The notes under the pieces are model-generated. The model was not told where the DNA came from and made no database searches. It saw only the letters and a list, made by a program, of their open reading frames with translations. The translations under genes and the position numbers were made by a program. Shown one piece after another: positions 1 to 11,679 of a DNA stretch of 64,000 bases (position 1 is its first letter; each line of letters opens with the position of its first letter). This DNA comes from Membranipora membranacea. Lineage: Eukaryota > Bryozoa > Gymnolaemata > Cheilostomatida > Membraniporidae. The stretch lies in assembly GCA_914767715.1 (NCBI GenBank), contig OU612068.1, positions 32,054,001 to 32,118,000 of the forward strand, written 5' to 3'.

Positions 1-1264
1 CCTCTACGTTAGTTCAAATTTGTAATCGAGATTTGGTTTCAATCAACAAGTGGTGCAAAAATAATCACATGACAATAAATTATAAAAAATCACACTTTTT
101 AAGTTCTTTTGGGGAGGATTCATCATTGAATTTAAAAATTGACAATAATCAGATATTTCAAAGGCATGAAACTGAACTTCTTGGCTTTAAAATATCTGAC
201 TCATTTTCATTGAATGGCCATTGTGAGACTGTTTTGGATAAGGTGTCAAAAAATACAAACTTACTTTAAGGGCAACCAAGGTTTCGCAGCAATGCATTAA
301 TGGGTAGTAAATAATGTGCTAGGCAGCATCAGCTTTGTGCATTACGCGATGCAAAACTCAAACTAGTTGCTAACTCTAAGCTGGGTAACACTTCGGTTTA
401 GGGGAGGTTCCAAGACATTGCTGTAATGATGATAGAGCACAGGCTAAATAATAACAGGAACAGGAAACTGCTCTGTGGTATTCTATTTTAGCTGAGTTTG
501 AGTACCTGATGGGTGAAATGTTTCAGAAGAATTCTGGCTGAATAATCATCCGAATTAGATTTTGTCTTTTTCCCTCTGCAGAAGGTGCAATCTGCTATTA
601 ATCAATGAGGGCCGATGAGAAGTTGTTTGAAACCCTGGTTGCCCTTTAAGCTATGCAGACCCTACTTGACCACGCATTCTGCTAAACAATTTTATTTTCA
701 ATTTATTCACTGTTATCTCATTTATGGTATCCATATATATTACAACTTATGTGCATCAAATATCACAAACCCTATTTTCACTCAGCAAAAAAGAGCCTTG
801 AGAATTGTGACAAATGTTCAACATATACCTTTTTATTTGTCACCTACTAATGACCTATGTACATCACTTAAAATTTTACCCCTTCCAATACTGAGCAATT
901 ATTTTACTTGCATTACGGGATTTAAGGCTCTGAATAATTTATCAACTCCATACATCTCTGATTTTTTTGTTACCACACCAATTTTCAAGAAGAGATACAC
1001 ACTTACTTAAACCTCCATTAGACAACTTAAACCACAAAATAGCAACAAACTTTAATAATTTACCCTCTTCATTGAGAAGCACTCTTACTTTGAATATGTT
1101 TAAGAAAAGGCTAATGCAACATTTTTTCAGTTTATTGGCATAGTCTTATTTTTTGTTGAATCTTTGTTTGTATCATTTTTCTTTTTTGCCATTTATGTCA
1201 CATCATGAAAAACATTTGAAATAATGAATTGTTGCTGACAATAAAAGTATATATATATATATAT
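1..1264 (+). mobile_element. 3' end of a non-LTR retrotransposon (LINE family A), decayed and interrupted by a MITE
   Basis: Two open blocks (33-269 and about 651-1010) encode the part of a LINE reverse-transcriptase ORF downstream of the catalytic core. The first has the INKWCKNNHMTINYKKSHF-type segment and ends in a KLLGF-like LLGFKISDS motif. The second carries the IYGIHIYYNL and QQKRALRIV motifs. They align block for block with the LINE copy at 29.7-30.5 kb. Both copies end with the same 3' tail (GACAATAAAAGTATATAT, here running into an AT repeat at 1245-1264). The element continues off the left edge. A 384-bp MITE splits the ORF, a one-base shift is seen at that junction, and the last coding part is frameshifted, so it is dead. 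Confidence 0.85.
266..649. mobile_element. TTAA-flanked MITE (piggyBac-like target), copy 1
   Basis: The ends are inverted repeats (GGGCAACCAAGGTTTC at the left, GAAACCCTGGTTGCCC at the right). TTAA is present at both borders (266-269 and 646-649), the target duplication expected of piggyBac-type transposition. It has no coding capacity. A second copy of the same 384-bp length lies at 59172-59555. The element sits inside the LINE-A reverse-transcriptase ORF, which reads on across it apart from a one-base slip. This dates the insertion after the LINE. Confidence 0.85.
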
Positions 1265-1266
1265 GT
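1245..1266. repeat. AT microsatellite at LINE-A 3' end
   Basis: This is a pure (AT)n run directly following the conserved AATAAAAGTATAT tail of LINE-A. The same junction with a shorter run is present at the other copy near 30545. Confidence 0.8.
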
Positions 1267-1282
1267 ATTCATTATCTCGTAT

Positions 1283-2340
1283 CTGAGAAATCTAAGAGTG
1301 TGAGAGCTGATAAAAGATCCCACCAAGCAACTTCAAATCAGTTTGCAGAAACGGACTCTCCTCTGATATAACAAATGGTAGAATACAGACAGATTTCTGT
1401 AAGGTGAAGTTCATGGATGTCAATTGAGCCAGTTGAAGAGGACTACTGTCGTAGGCATAGAATTTTGTTGCTTGGCGTGCTGTTGATTCATGCATTACTC
1501 ATTTTTATGATGCAAAATGATTCATCTGCATATCTGACATGCCCAATTGATGGACTAAATATTTAAGAGTAGAGGACTCAGAACAGTACCTTGAGGAACT
1601 CCTATAGTAATATCCGTGAAAGGAGAAATGTATCCTCTGAACTTCACACAATGCTGACGACTGGTGAAGAAATCCTGAATGAGTTTAACTAATTTCAGAT
1701 AAACTTTAGGTCAAATTTAGTTTAGAAATTGTCAGATCAGGTAGCAATCGGTCACAAGCGTCACTGATTTCACTAGGGCATCTGTGGTTCCAAATTGACA
1801 TGTGTATGCATACTGAAGACAGATCGGAATTCCTTTTTATATTTTGTGTGAAATACACCTCTCTGCTATCTTACTGAGGTGGTAAAGCAAACTGATAGGT
1901 CTAAAATCCTAAAATGTCCAGGATTATTTTTCTTGGCAAAAGGCAAGAGATCAGCTCTCTTCCAGAGTAAGGGGAATTCACTGCTCATGAGTATGAATGA
2001 CATCAATGATTAGAGTAACAGGTTAGGAGAGAATAATTTATGACCATTGTTTCTCATTATCCACGAAGGATATTCCTCAGAGATGGTTGACTTGGAGGTA
2101 TCAATGTTTTCAAGTTGGTAGTGTACAGCATATTCCTCAACATCATATATACTCTCACTTTCAGTATAATCCGGATTGTTTAAAGAAACATTAAAGTTAA
2201 CAAGGTAATCGTTGATTTGCTTTGCAAAATCACTGTTAGTTTTCCACTTATCATTGGCAAACTCAACAGGTGAAGAACCGGAATCACCAACGTCATCATG
2301 AATTTTTGATGCGTGATTGAAATTATGATTTATCAATTGT
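1283..2340 (-). mobile_element. Decayed LINE reverse transcriptase relic
   Basis: Read on the minus strand, the segment gives reverse-transcriptase landmarks in the right order with many stops and shifts. First comes the pre-RT linker (FAKQINDYLVNFNVSLN, 2010-2336). A WTF/DFRPISLL-like block lies near 1900-1930, GVPQGTVLSPLLLN around 1560-1610, and a degenerate YADD (FYAYDSS) near 1460. The order and motifs match CR1/Jockey-clade LINEs. No intact ORF remains. It lies immediately upstream of the NHL gene's first recognised exon and may have disrupted or displaced its 5' end. Confidence 0.75.
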
Positions 2341-2718
2341 AGGAGAGGACAATATGTATTCTGTTAGCGGCTGGTGTTTCTTATGGATTAATGTAAGTAT
2401 CGATGTCATATATGTATTCCTTTTGCAATGAAATAGGGACATACAGGATCCTGATGCAACTTAAATCTGGGGAGATAAACATACCTGAGGAAAATTCACT
2501 CATTCAGCTTAATTCCAGACATAAACTTTACTTTTCCATGATGACAGTTAACCTCCGATGATAAAATTTGCTCTAAGTTTATTATAGCGAAAGAACAACT
2601 TGTAACTAGGTACATAGATGAAAGTGACAGTGTCAATAACTCTGTAGAATCATTTCGTTTTGAATTTAAAAATAAAAATTGCATCAGAATATTATTCCAT
2701 CTTTATTTTGTTTGTTAG

Positions 2719-4980
2719 ATTATCACCTGAAAATGAGATGACACCATATGCTATAACTGAATCCTCTGTCTACCATTTGGAGGCTGACTTATATAAAGTT
2801 GGTAATACTCTCTTCTCAGATGGCAGCGCAATTAAAACCACAGATGGGAAAACTACATCCTTAATAGCAGGGTCGGCACTGTCAAGTGGATATCTGAACG
2901 GGATAGGAGCAATTACCAGGTTTGATCATATCTACGGTTTCATGCAGCTATCTCCTTCTCAGGTTCTCCTTGCTGATTCGTTCAACCATTGTCTGAGATA
3001 TGTTGAACGTACGACAAATGAGACCACAGACTATGCAGGAAGATGTACATCAGGAGGTGACAGAGATGGAGATTACAGCTTACTTTATTATCCAACATCA
3101 GTTTTCTTTGATATTAAGAATCGCAATCGTGTCATTATTGCTGAACGCCTGGGTTTGCGATCGTTGTACCTTAATACAAACAGCTTATCTACCATTTGGG
3201 CATGGAAAAGATACATTTATAATGCATTTCAACAGAAAAGTACAGGAAATGTTTATATAGCTTCCATCAACCTGATTGGTTATTACAGCTTTGATAGTGA
3301 CACTTGGACAACGCTAAGTGCTGATAGCTTAGATTATCGGAATGTCAAGTTTTTTGATGAACACATCCTCCTTCTGTCTGAGCACATTTTTAATAGACTG
3401 GAAGTCCTCAATCTTAAAACAAACACAAGCTCCTACATCTGCTCTGGTATCCAAGGACATGAGAGCGGTAACTTAACCTCCTGTAGACTATATTATCCGT
3501 GGGGACAGCTCATCCTCAACAATACTCTCTATATAGGGGAATACCAGCGAATAAGAACGGTCCAGGGTAAGTACAGTAGGGGTGTCAAGTGTTAACATGT
3601 GGTCATCCTTTGCTAAATGTGATGCAAAATTAATCAGAGCCTATATAAAAATCAATTAACCTGATATTGAATCGTATCAAGATATTTGTATCGTCCAACA
3701 CTACTTTATGGTTGACATCAGCTGAAAAAACCACATTTTGGTCCGTCTGCTGTCACAGAACCTTTCAAGATACGATCACATTTATTATTCTTTCAGGCAT
3801 AATGCATGCATTTTGTTCGATGATACCAACTACCATCAGATCAAAGCTTCAAATCCACTTTTGTTGCAATAGCACAAAGTAATGTCATAGTTTTACATTA
3901 ATTGGCAGTTTCTCATATAATCCTCAAAAATAGAGGCAATTCCAGATCTTCCTGGACCTAGCATGGACATACCTTGGCAGTAAGAATTTGAATGGTTGGG
4001 CTATTCTTTCGTCAGCGGCCTTTTCTTTTTGTGAACGGTCTTTTCGAGTTTAGCAACATCCTGGTCTGGTATTGAGTCATTGACAAAATTTACACTCCTT
4101 AAGCATAATACAAGAGGTTAGAAAGTTGTGTATCATACCATGATGTTACCCACAAAATATGTGTCTAAAAAACATTTACGCTATTCATGTCTCAGGATAA
4201 TGATTTTATCCTTTTGTAGGAGATATTTCTAAGACCTCCCCAACTACACCCCCTTTGACTTCTCCTACTATGTATACAATCAGTATTGGTAAGACTTAAT
4301 TATATTTTCGTTTGGTCAGTTCTTGCCAAGTACAGTAAAGTAAAAGATTTTTCCGAGATATAAATAATAAAGTTTGTTCCTTTCCTGATCCTTAAACTTT
4401 ATCCTATACTTAGCAGAGCAAGCCACCATGCATCCATTAACAACTTTAACAATAACGCTACAACCTCAAAAACATCATCTGTATGAACAGCGGAATCAAA
4501 GGTATCAATAGGGGAAAGATCTGCGAGTATTGACTCATTGACAGAGATGACAACAATTAAAGTCAAGAAATAGAATGCCATGCATTTTCTGTACCTCATT
4601 CTCGTTCTGTTGACAAGAATGATTGTTTGGATGACAGTTTTTGCTCAAAAACTAATTACAATATCGAATAGAATTAAGAATTGCTTGCACCTTGCCCTGT
4701 GTCAATGTGTATGAGTTTGCTTTGCTTATACCCTATTTCATTGTTGTGTTGAATCTTGCATAAGGATGATGATGAGATATGAAATTTTACCTAATCTTTC
4801 TTAGAATGATATTGGAGTAATTAATGATTAATTGTGAACAAGCCTATAGTTTTGATTCAAATGTGTTTTTTTTCCACAGCACAAGTATCATCTGCTGAAT
4901 CAATCACGAAGACCTCACCTTCTACTTCTCAGATTGTACTTATATCTACTGGCATAGCTGTGGTGTTGTGTACTCTGTAG
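2719..4980 (+). CDS. NHL-type beta-propeller protein with Ser/Thr/Pro stalk and C-terminal membrane helix
   Basis: Three exons join in frame: 2719-3566, 4220-4288 and 4880-4980 (stop TAG 4978-4980). The introns are GT-AG. Exon 1 encodes about 280 residues of NHL-like beta-propeller with recurring blade signatures: IAGSALSSGYLNGIG, QVLLADSFNHCLRYVE, YAGRCTSGGDRDG, YYPTSVFFD and RVIIAERLGLRSLYL. Exons 2 and 3 add a Pro/Thr/Ser-rich stalk (TSPTTPPLTSPT). They end in a hydrophobic stretch, IVLISTGIAVVLCTL, directly before the stop, so the cytoplasmic tail is essentially absent. NHL propellers are protein- or carbohydrate-binding scaffolds, and the layout suggests an extracellular membrane-anchored receptor or adhesion protein. 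The first exon opens at an acceptor (TTTGTTAG, 2711-2718) in phase 2, so an upstream exon with a signal peptide is expected. It was not found and a LINE relic lies there. An ATG at 2660 in the same frame is an alternative start. Confidence 0.7.
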
Positions 4981-6170
4981 TTGTCATAGAATTGAGAGCA
5001 AAGCCGCCAACTACAACTTCAGACTAGAGGTGAACTGGGTTACGAGTCTAAATCTGTGGAATTATTTCAAAATATTGTGATTGATTGATCAATCTGAATT
5101 TCAAAATTATTTGACACTTAAATCAGGGTCAACACTGCATATTCATTTACGTTTTAGGTGTATAAGGGTGACAGTTGCTTCTGGTAGAGTTTCTTATGCT
5201 GATTGCAATGGTAGTACTGTACCTTACACTAAGTTGCACAATAGGCAGTTAATTGCCATCATTGGGACTGCTGTCATAAATAGCCCAGATGGGGCCAAAA
5301 CGGTTTCAATACCCCCCCCCCCCCATATCACCCGTATATAACCATCATAAAAGTGAAATTACGTCTTCAGTTTGCTGCCGCCCCGAAAACTGTCTTCGTT
5401 CGTTCGATGGTTTTGTATTTGACACCATCGATGACCAAATCATTTTTTTCAGCACTTTGCATTTTTTTGAAGATATTTGATGGAGTAAATTTTTACATTT
5501 CACGCTCTATGACCTTATAAAAACTATTTTTATGATACTATAATGGAAAATTAAAATACGTACCATTTGAAAATCAAGACACTCAGAGCATTGAAAACTG
5601 GTGTTATACGATGGAGGGTAAATACAATGTCACGATAAAAAACAGATCTCTTAGCACATCAAAAGCCAATTTAAAAAAAAATGAAAGTGTGTTTTTGTTT
5701 TAATGATGGTTATATATTGTTGTTGGCTACATGTTGTCTAGTTATGGCAGCAGTCCAATGAAAACTTGTAGATCCAAGAAGATTTTGGATGTTTTTTAAT
5801 CATATTATCATTTTCTGATCTCTTTCCCTTTAACTGGCAGCGTGGGTAAATCCGTCGTAACCTATTCAAGGTAACGACACAGACCTGTCTATCATTCTCA
5901 TAAATTCTTATTTACGATATAGACTATAACTAACACAAATATCTTTGTTAGTTTGACCAAGGCCGAGTAGTCCTGGGTTTGACTTTTTGATTCTTGTTCT
6001 TATTCCTGGTGATTCCCTTTTCATTTGGCATGTCATACTGTTTGTAAAACTACTACTTACTTAGGCTTAGCTAGTAGAGACTGACTGGAGTGAAGTAGAT
6101 TTATATAAATCCAGTATTGTGATCCATAGACATCGACACACAGACATTTATTTAGTCTGTTAGTCATGTT
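4981..6170. other. Intergenic stretch, no gene recognised
   Basis: This stretch is AT-rich and non-coding apart from short chance ORFs. It contains a poly-C run of 13 bases (5312-5324). The 3' UTR of the NHL gene presumably occupies its first part. No RNA gene or transposon ends were recognised. Confidence 0.5.
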
Positions 6171-7118
6171 TAGGGGTGGAACGACCTCTTGAGGTTGGAG
6201 TTGAATTTCGGATATTTGACCTCGGATCCAACCACAAACCGGGTGGATATCTGTTATGTCTGATCCGAGATGATGCGTTTTTAATCAACACTTACTTAGC
6301 ATCATTTATCTCACTGAAAATGACAAGGGAGGAAGTATGATATTCATTAATTTGTAGTTCAGATAAGATAATTGAGTTTGGCTGAATGCACTCAGTGGTG
6401 ATCAGTAGGCATTCAATACCTATCTCATTTTCATAGCTATCCATATTGTTGCTGATTAAATATGATGGATGTGTTTTTTCTGCTGAAATTGATAGAAGCG
6501 TCTTTATTCAGATCGTTGTGACATAAGACAAAATTTTGTCCAATGATGTTCCTTGTAAAATGTCTAGGTTGATGAACAAAGTAATTATCCTCTTCTGCTT
6601 TTTCAAAGTAGGAGGACAATTCCTATCCCTAATCACAACAGAGAGTTTGGGACCAGGGAGGGTGGGATATACCTCCCTGTTGGGACATAGGAGCAGGGAG
6701 TTTGTTCAAACTCAGTGATTTTTAACATCGGGGTTTGAGCGATCCTGGCAAATTGGGTGCCTATGCACAAATTCTCGTTGTCAAGAGATCTTAGAACTCA
6801 TTAAATGATATTTTCAAATAATCTGTTTGTGTGATCCTTGCGCTGTTTGAGTGATAAGTTGCTCCTGTAAAGAATTATATCTAAGCTGATATGTGCACAT
6901 TTGAATTAGGGTAATGGTTCAGGGAAGAGATTGTTGACAGTGTTTATCCATGTATTCAATGACCTTAATTGTATATTATGGTGCAAAAGAACAGCTGCTG
7001 TGACGGTAATTTTAGCATTTTTATGCGTTATCCGGTCCGGATCCGGTCCGAGGTTAAATTTATAGACCGATCCGATATCCGATCCGAGGTTGCCCAACCC
7101 TGATCCGTTCCACCCCTA
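6171..7118. mobile_element. hAT-type non-autonomous DNA transposon
   Basis: The ends are inverted: TAGGGGTGGAACG at 6171-6183 and CGTTCCACCCCTA at 7106-7118. They are flanked by a perfect 8-bp direct repeat GTCATGTT (6163-6170 and 7119-7126). An 8-bp duplication plus a TAGGGGTGG-type terminus is the hallmark of the hAT superfamily. Sub-terminal regions are rich in GGATCCGA/TCGGATC motifs on both arms (6225-6260 and 7020-7090), as expected for transposase-binding sites. No transposase motif (RW, DDE, BED finger) was found inside, so it is non-autonomous. The exact duplication suggests a fairly recent insertion. Confidence 0.9.
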
Positions 7119-7412
7119 GTCATGTTGTGATCACATGACCAGTAGACCATAGAATAAAATCGGACAACTCTTATTCTAATCCGAATTCACAAATATTGCA
7201 ATTTTATTTCAAGCTGTCCTCTCTTTCCAAATGGATTTACCCAGGCTGTTCCCCCTCTCCCCCACCACCCCGACAGCCTGCCCAGGCTAAGCCAAGCCCA
7301 TGTATGGCTCTGATTGGAAATGATTGGTGAGAGCTGACACATTGGCTTCTATAAGGCCTTAGCTGCAGAATGATTTGCTGTAGGTAAAGTCAACAGTAAA
7401 GGTGTGTAATAA

Positions 7413-7562
7413 ATGGTCTGTGTCAAATGTGTTGAGAGCAAAGCCGAGTTTGGCAACAATAATAATAATGTTTCTATTTCCAGCAGGCTTGCAACTGATG
7501 ACATTCAAATGGAAATTCCTGGCTCTGCCCGAATATATTTGGATCAGGTAAATGTAAGGTGA
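7413..7562 (+). CDS. Candidate short exon or small ORF of unknown function
   Basis: A 49-residue reading frame (ATG 7413, TGA 7560-7562) contains an acidic, soluble-looking segment (TDDIQMEIPGSARIYLDQ). An acceptor-like TATTTCCAG and donor-like CAG|GTAAATG also lie inside it. The string GAGAGCAAAGCCG here also occurs just after the stop of the NHL gene (4993-5005). One reading is an alternative cytoplasmic-tail exon of that gene or a relic of a paralogue. It is too short to be sure that it is coding. Confidence 0.25.
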   Translation: MVCVKCVESKAEFGNNNNNVSISSRLATDDIQMEIPGSARIYLDQVNVR

Positions 7563-8870
7563 AGAGGATGCTGGAAAATACTTTCAGCCTGACAAACATG
7601 TATACAACACACCACAGTGAATCCTAGGAGCGCTATTATATGAGGAACTCTTGAAGATCTTCAGATCAACACACTTATATGACTTAGAATTAAAGATAAT
7701 AAATATCCTTTTCACTTAAATTTCACATGAATTATTTTGACAGGTTCTCTGTAAAAAATAAGCTCTCTTATATTCATAATATATAGATATCAAACAAGTA
7801 TCATAATGTTTTAATTTGACCTGCGAATGTGAACGACCTGTTCTATTATAGTCTTGATTATATGCCGTCATCTGATTACGAATTTGAGTTTATTATTTTA
7901 TTTCATTATTATTGTTGTTTTTGAAACTCATCTCTACTATTTAGCAAGGAGTTAAAGACACTTAACTCCTTGTGCTTAGTAAACTGTCCGGCCAATATTT
8001 GCGCCATTCACACACATAAAACAAACTTCTTCTTATGTCTTCAATGTGATCTCACATAAGTATTCTGTTTCCGAGTGAATGTGTTATGAAGTAGGACATG
8101 TGTTTTGTTGACTTGAAATATGTTAATTATAGGTAAAACAATATTGTGTTGTCAATTGTAACATGAGGTATAGGCCTATAATACAAAATGTACATAAAAC
8201 TAGTTGCAAATGTGAAGTGATGTGGCCAGCAAGGAGAGGAAAATTAATCAAATTCTTTGCTGAATTTTTTTTTAATGCCAATCTGTAGCGATAACATAAT
8301 ACTTTTTTATAGGTCTTTTAGTTTTATGTTAGTTTTAGTTGAGAAAGCATAAATAAAAGAGCTATGACGGATCATTTTCATTTTAATCAAAAAATGAGGA
8401 TATATTAAAAAAACTATAACCTCTCCTAATAACACAGGTCTGATAAAATGGTTGTAGCAGATGACCTTTGGAATCGCTCTGGAAGGAAAATATCAATCAA
8501 AAATAAAAACCAAACCTGAAAAAGTACTGAAATGGCTACCAGATGTCAGGAATGGGTCGGGTTTTTTGTTTTCATATCATTATCAACGAGCATCATTTTT
8601 GGTTAGAATTTCTAGGAATTCTGATTGGACCGATATGCATACCTGTTCCCATGGTCAAACAATACACCAATAAGAGTTGCCTGTTTGTGGAGTTACGTTT
8701 TGCAGAGTTACCTTTTCATTCTGCAACTGACCTCAATGACGATTTAAAGAAATTCATATTTGTATATATACATATTATAATAAACATACATCAAAATCAG
8801 AAGTTTTATTTGCCGATCAAGTCACAACAAGTAATAACTGCATCCAAAAAAAGATATTCTGTTAGAGAAG
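7563..8870. other. Intergenic stretch, nothing recognised
   Basis: AT-rich sequence without splice-consistent coding blocks. The overlapping frames at 8461-8935 have no recognisable domain and look like chance ORFs. Confidence 0.4.
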
Positions 8871-9074
8871 GGAGTAACTCACTGATCTCAATTATCTGTA
8901 ATCATCCATTCTTCAAACTTAACATCACAGATTGAGAGACAGGATAGATTTATTTCTGATGCTTGAAATAAATATATTATTAATAACAAATAATAATAAT
9001 AATTATAACAAATGGTGCCAGTTATGGTTAAGATGAGACAATGGCTTGGCTTCCAGGAATATCCCCTACTGTCA

Positions 9075-9177
9075 ATCAGTGTAATGATTTACTGTCCATC
9101 TGCCTGGATAGCATAATTGTAAAGCTCCAGTTAGCATACTCAAAGTAGTTGGTTGAATTCCAACACAGCCAACAATG
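9075..9177 (+). repeat. tRNA-like SINE fragment
   Basis: A block of about 100 bp shows an A-box-like TGGATAGCATAATTG and a B-box-like GGTTGAATTCC with tRNA-like spacing. Its sequence recurs at 23126-23196 and 23423-23456 (there TGAGAGCGTAATTG and GAGTTCGATTGCC), both ending in CACAGCCAACAAT. This suggests a tRNA-derived SINE family. It abuts a foldback MITE on the right. Confidence 0.4.
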
Positions 9178-9400
9178 GACAGTTTTCTGAGCTCTGATTT
9201 AGGCCTCTATTTGGAGTTGTCCTCTCTCAAGTTTGGTACTTTTAACCCATGCCACATAGGTAAATCGTGCTGAAAAGAGGGTTATCTTGAAATCTTATAG
9301 TAGGATAAAAAGGATTTTTGATTCAGAATCTGCACCATTGAAAACTGATAGGGACATAGTTTGGGAAATACTTTTGGTATTCTGTTAGTCAATTATATCA
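9178..9400. mobile_element. Foldback MITE (GACAGTTTTC family), left half only
   Basis: It begins with the family terminus GACAGTTTTCTGAGCTCTG and follows the consensus left arm through TTGGTACTTTTAACCC and AGGGTTATCTTGAAA into the centre. It then loses similarity near 9400, so the right arm is missing. The full-length relatives at 48972 and 61769 show what is lost. Confidence 0.8.
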
Positions 9401-10190
9401 ATTTCCTCAGATGAAACATTGGCTACAAAACAGAAACAAACAGAAACAAAAACAAAGAGCTAAAGGTTTATATCACCTGCATGTTGTATGGAAAAGCTAG
9501 CAGTATTATTTTCACTCAGAATCTGGGAGGGAACACCGATGGTCAATGTTTTGATTATCTTTCTTTGCTACTGGAAAGCAATGAGCATACAGGAAGTAGT
9601 CTTTCTTTTTAAACTAAATGCGGTCATTTGCTCAGGAACAAAAATGTTGTGTGTTAATTTTTGCATCCGATATCATCATGCTGATAAAAGTGAATGTTTA
9701 TACTAAAGGCGAAGATTATCAAAATGTGACATAAAAAAGGGAAAAAGGATATGGCACATGGAACTTACATAGTCTAGGTATACAAATGTATTGTAGTGAG
9801 AAGGTGTTCTACTATGATTTCTGAGTATACTATTAAAGAGAGGGTGTGTCAGATCATCAGCAAATTGTAGAATTTACTCTTACTCAGTTCAAAAACAAAA
9901 TCTTAGAAGGCAGTACAAATAAAGGTCTGGTATAATCTTGTAGCAGACCACTGGCTTCTTTCAAGGCATATTATGTCCAATTGGATACTGACACCATTAT
10001 ATATATTTAAATAAACCATCAGTATTCATGCCTAGCACTTTCATTGGGCGTAACCAAAAGTCTAGAAAAATTTAGATGGTTGTTAATATGTACTCTTAGA
10101 AAGTTAACTAAAGTGGAGGGTGCAATATTAATATCATCATTTAAAGCCACAGGCTCAAATTGTAAGTATGCCCGTGATTAATTGAAACAT
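9401..10190. other. Intergenic; contains a dispersed repeat shared with 34.6 kb
   Basis: The segment 9485-9610 (GGAAAAGCTAGCAGTATTAT onward) is similar to 34573-34705, indicating a dispersed repeat of unknown class. No coding evidence was found. Confidence 0.4.
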
Positions 10191-10199
10191 TTATGATTT

Positions 10200-11040
10200 T
10201 TGTTTTATCTGCGTTTAATCATGTGGTTTTTTTCAAACCAGCTCATTGTAGCATTTAGGGATGGTGCCACATCACCTCTTTTTTTGTCCTTTGTAAACGG
10301 TAGTTCACACACTTTGCTTTCCCTGCTCTGAAACTTGCACAGAATATCTAAAATATTTAAAATTTAATCCATAAACCTTCAACATTATTGTATTACAATC
10401 TTGGGTTGGTAGGTTGTCAAACGTCTTTGAAAAATCTAAACAGGCCAATTGCACATTATTATCCCTAGGAGAATCTATGTCAGCTGTCACGTCATCAAGA
10501 AGCTGAGAAAGGGCATATGTGGTACCCAAATTTGGCCTGTAAGCATACTTCTAATATCTGTGGTAGCAATCTAAGCATCCTGTGTGGTTGAATAACAGTT
10601 TGTATGCTACATTTGAGTTTATTGGCAATAACCTGCTCATATTATAGTTAAGGTGAAAAAAGTAAAGAAATATGCCTGAAATCTTTGACAAATTTGGGAG
10701 TAGATACCTCAGGTATGGTAGCTAGCTGTGCACGCTTCCAATGATAAGGATATTGGCCAGATCTCAACATACAGTTTAATATCTCCGGTAAGGTATCCTC
10801 TTTCCCTTCTTGTGAGGGCCATGTTGGTAAACTTTCGTGACTGGTTGCCTTGCTGGTTTATCAGATGTTTCACTCCTTATGCTGAGTGGATCTATGGCAA
10901 TCTGGAAAATCACTCCGGTTTAGGTGTACATCTACATGACACAAACTGTTCATGTTATTATCATATCAAAAATAATTATTGGATTTCGAAATGACGAGTT
11001 TTCAACTTCATAGGGTTTCTTGAGTCTGCTACTTTGCTTT
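10200..11040 (-). mobile_element. Decayed LINE reverse transcriptase relic
   Basis: Minus-strand motifs appear in order with multiple shifts. PYHWKRAQLATIPE comes first (about 10730-10750). DDVTADIDSPRDNNVQLACLDFSKTFD follows (around 10430-10500). A post-catalytic MSWFEKNHMI segment with a Lys-Thr-Lys block lies at 10190-10250. These are the usual pre-palm, palm-A (LDFSKAFD-type) and thumb landmarks of CR1-like LINEs. No intact frame remains. Confidence 0.7.
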
Positions 11041-11679
11041 TGCCTTCATGACTGGAACTTGGTATGACTCTATGCTCCTGTGTTTTGTTGTCAGGTATAT
11101 TTTGACCAAATTTAAGAAGACCAGAGCTATACGAAGCATTGGCAACTGAACTGAGCTTTGAGTGAAAATTTTCACATATTAACCAATGTGAACATTACCG
11201 TGGCACATTTATACAAATATATTTTTGGTTTGTCTTTTCTTGTACCAAAAGGAGACAACTTGCCTAAAGTATCCTAAATATTCCTTTTCATGGAGAACAT
11301 TTACAGAAATATTAAAAATTTCCTTTGATTGTGGCACTTATTTTTGATACATTATAACCAGCTCCGAAAAGACCAGAGTAATATGAAGCATCATGCAATT
11401 GAACTGGGCAGTGAGTGTAGGCTATTCCTCTAAATAATTGATCTTTTCAAGAAAAAGATTGTAGTTTCATTACCCATTTATTCCAACTTTAATATATTAA
11501 TTATAATTGTATATTGTTTTTTACTCAGTCTCAATATTAGAAAGAATTTAAAACGCTCTAAATCTTAAAGATAAAAAAAGAATAACACAAAATGTTAACA
11601 CGATACTACTATTCTTAATATGATTAATTGCGATTATCATTTTCAAAAAGATAAATAGCGCCCTTCCGCTCTGTATATC

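Noticed and set aside
6437-6619. Minus-strand frame inside the hAT element as a transposase remnant
   Set aside because: No hAT dimerisation motif, DDE residues or zinc finger can be seen. It is only 60 codons.
8461-8935. Two overlapping plus frames as a gene
   Set aside because: No domain, repetitive or splice support. The frames overlap each other and run into repeat sequence shared with 21.9 kb.
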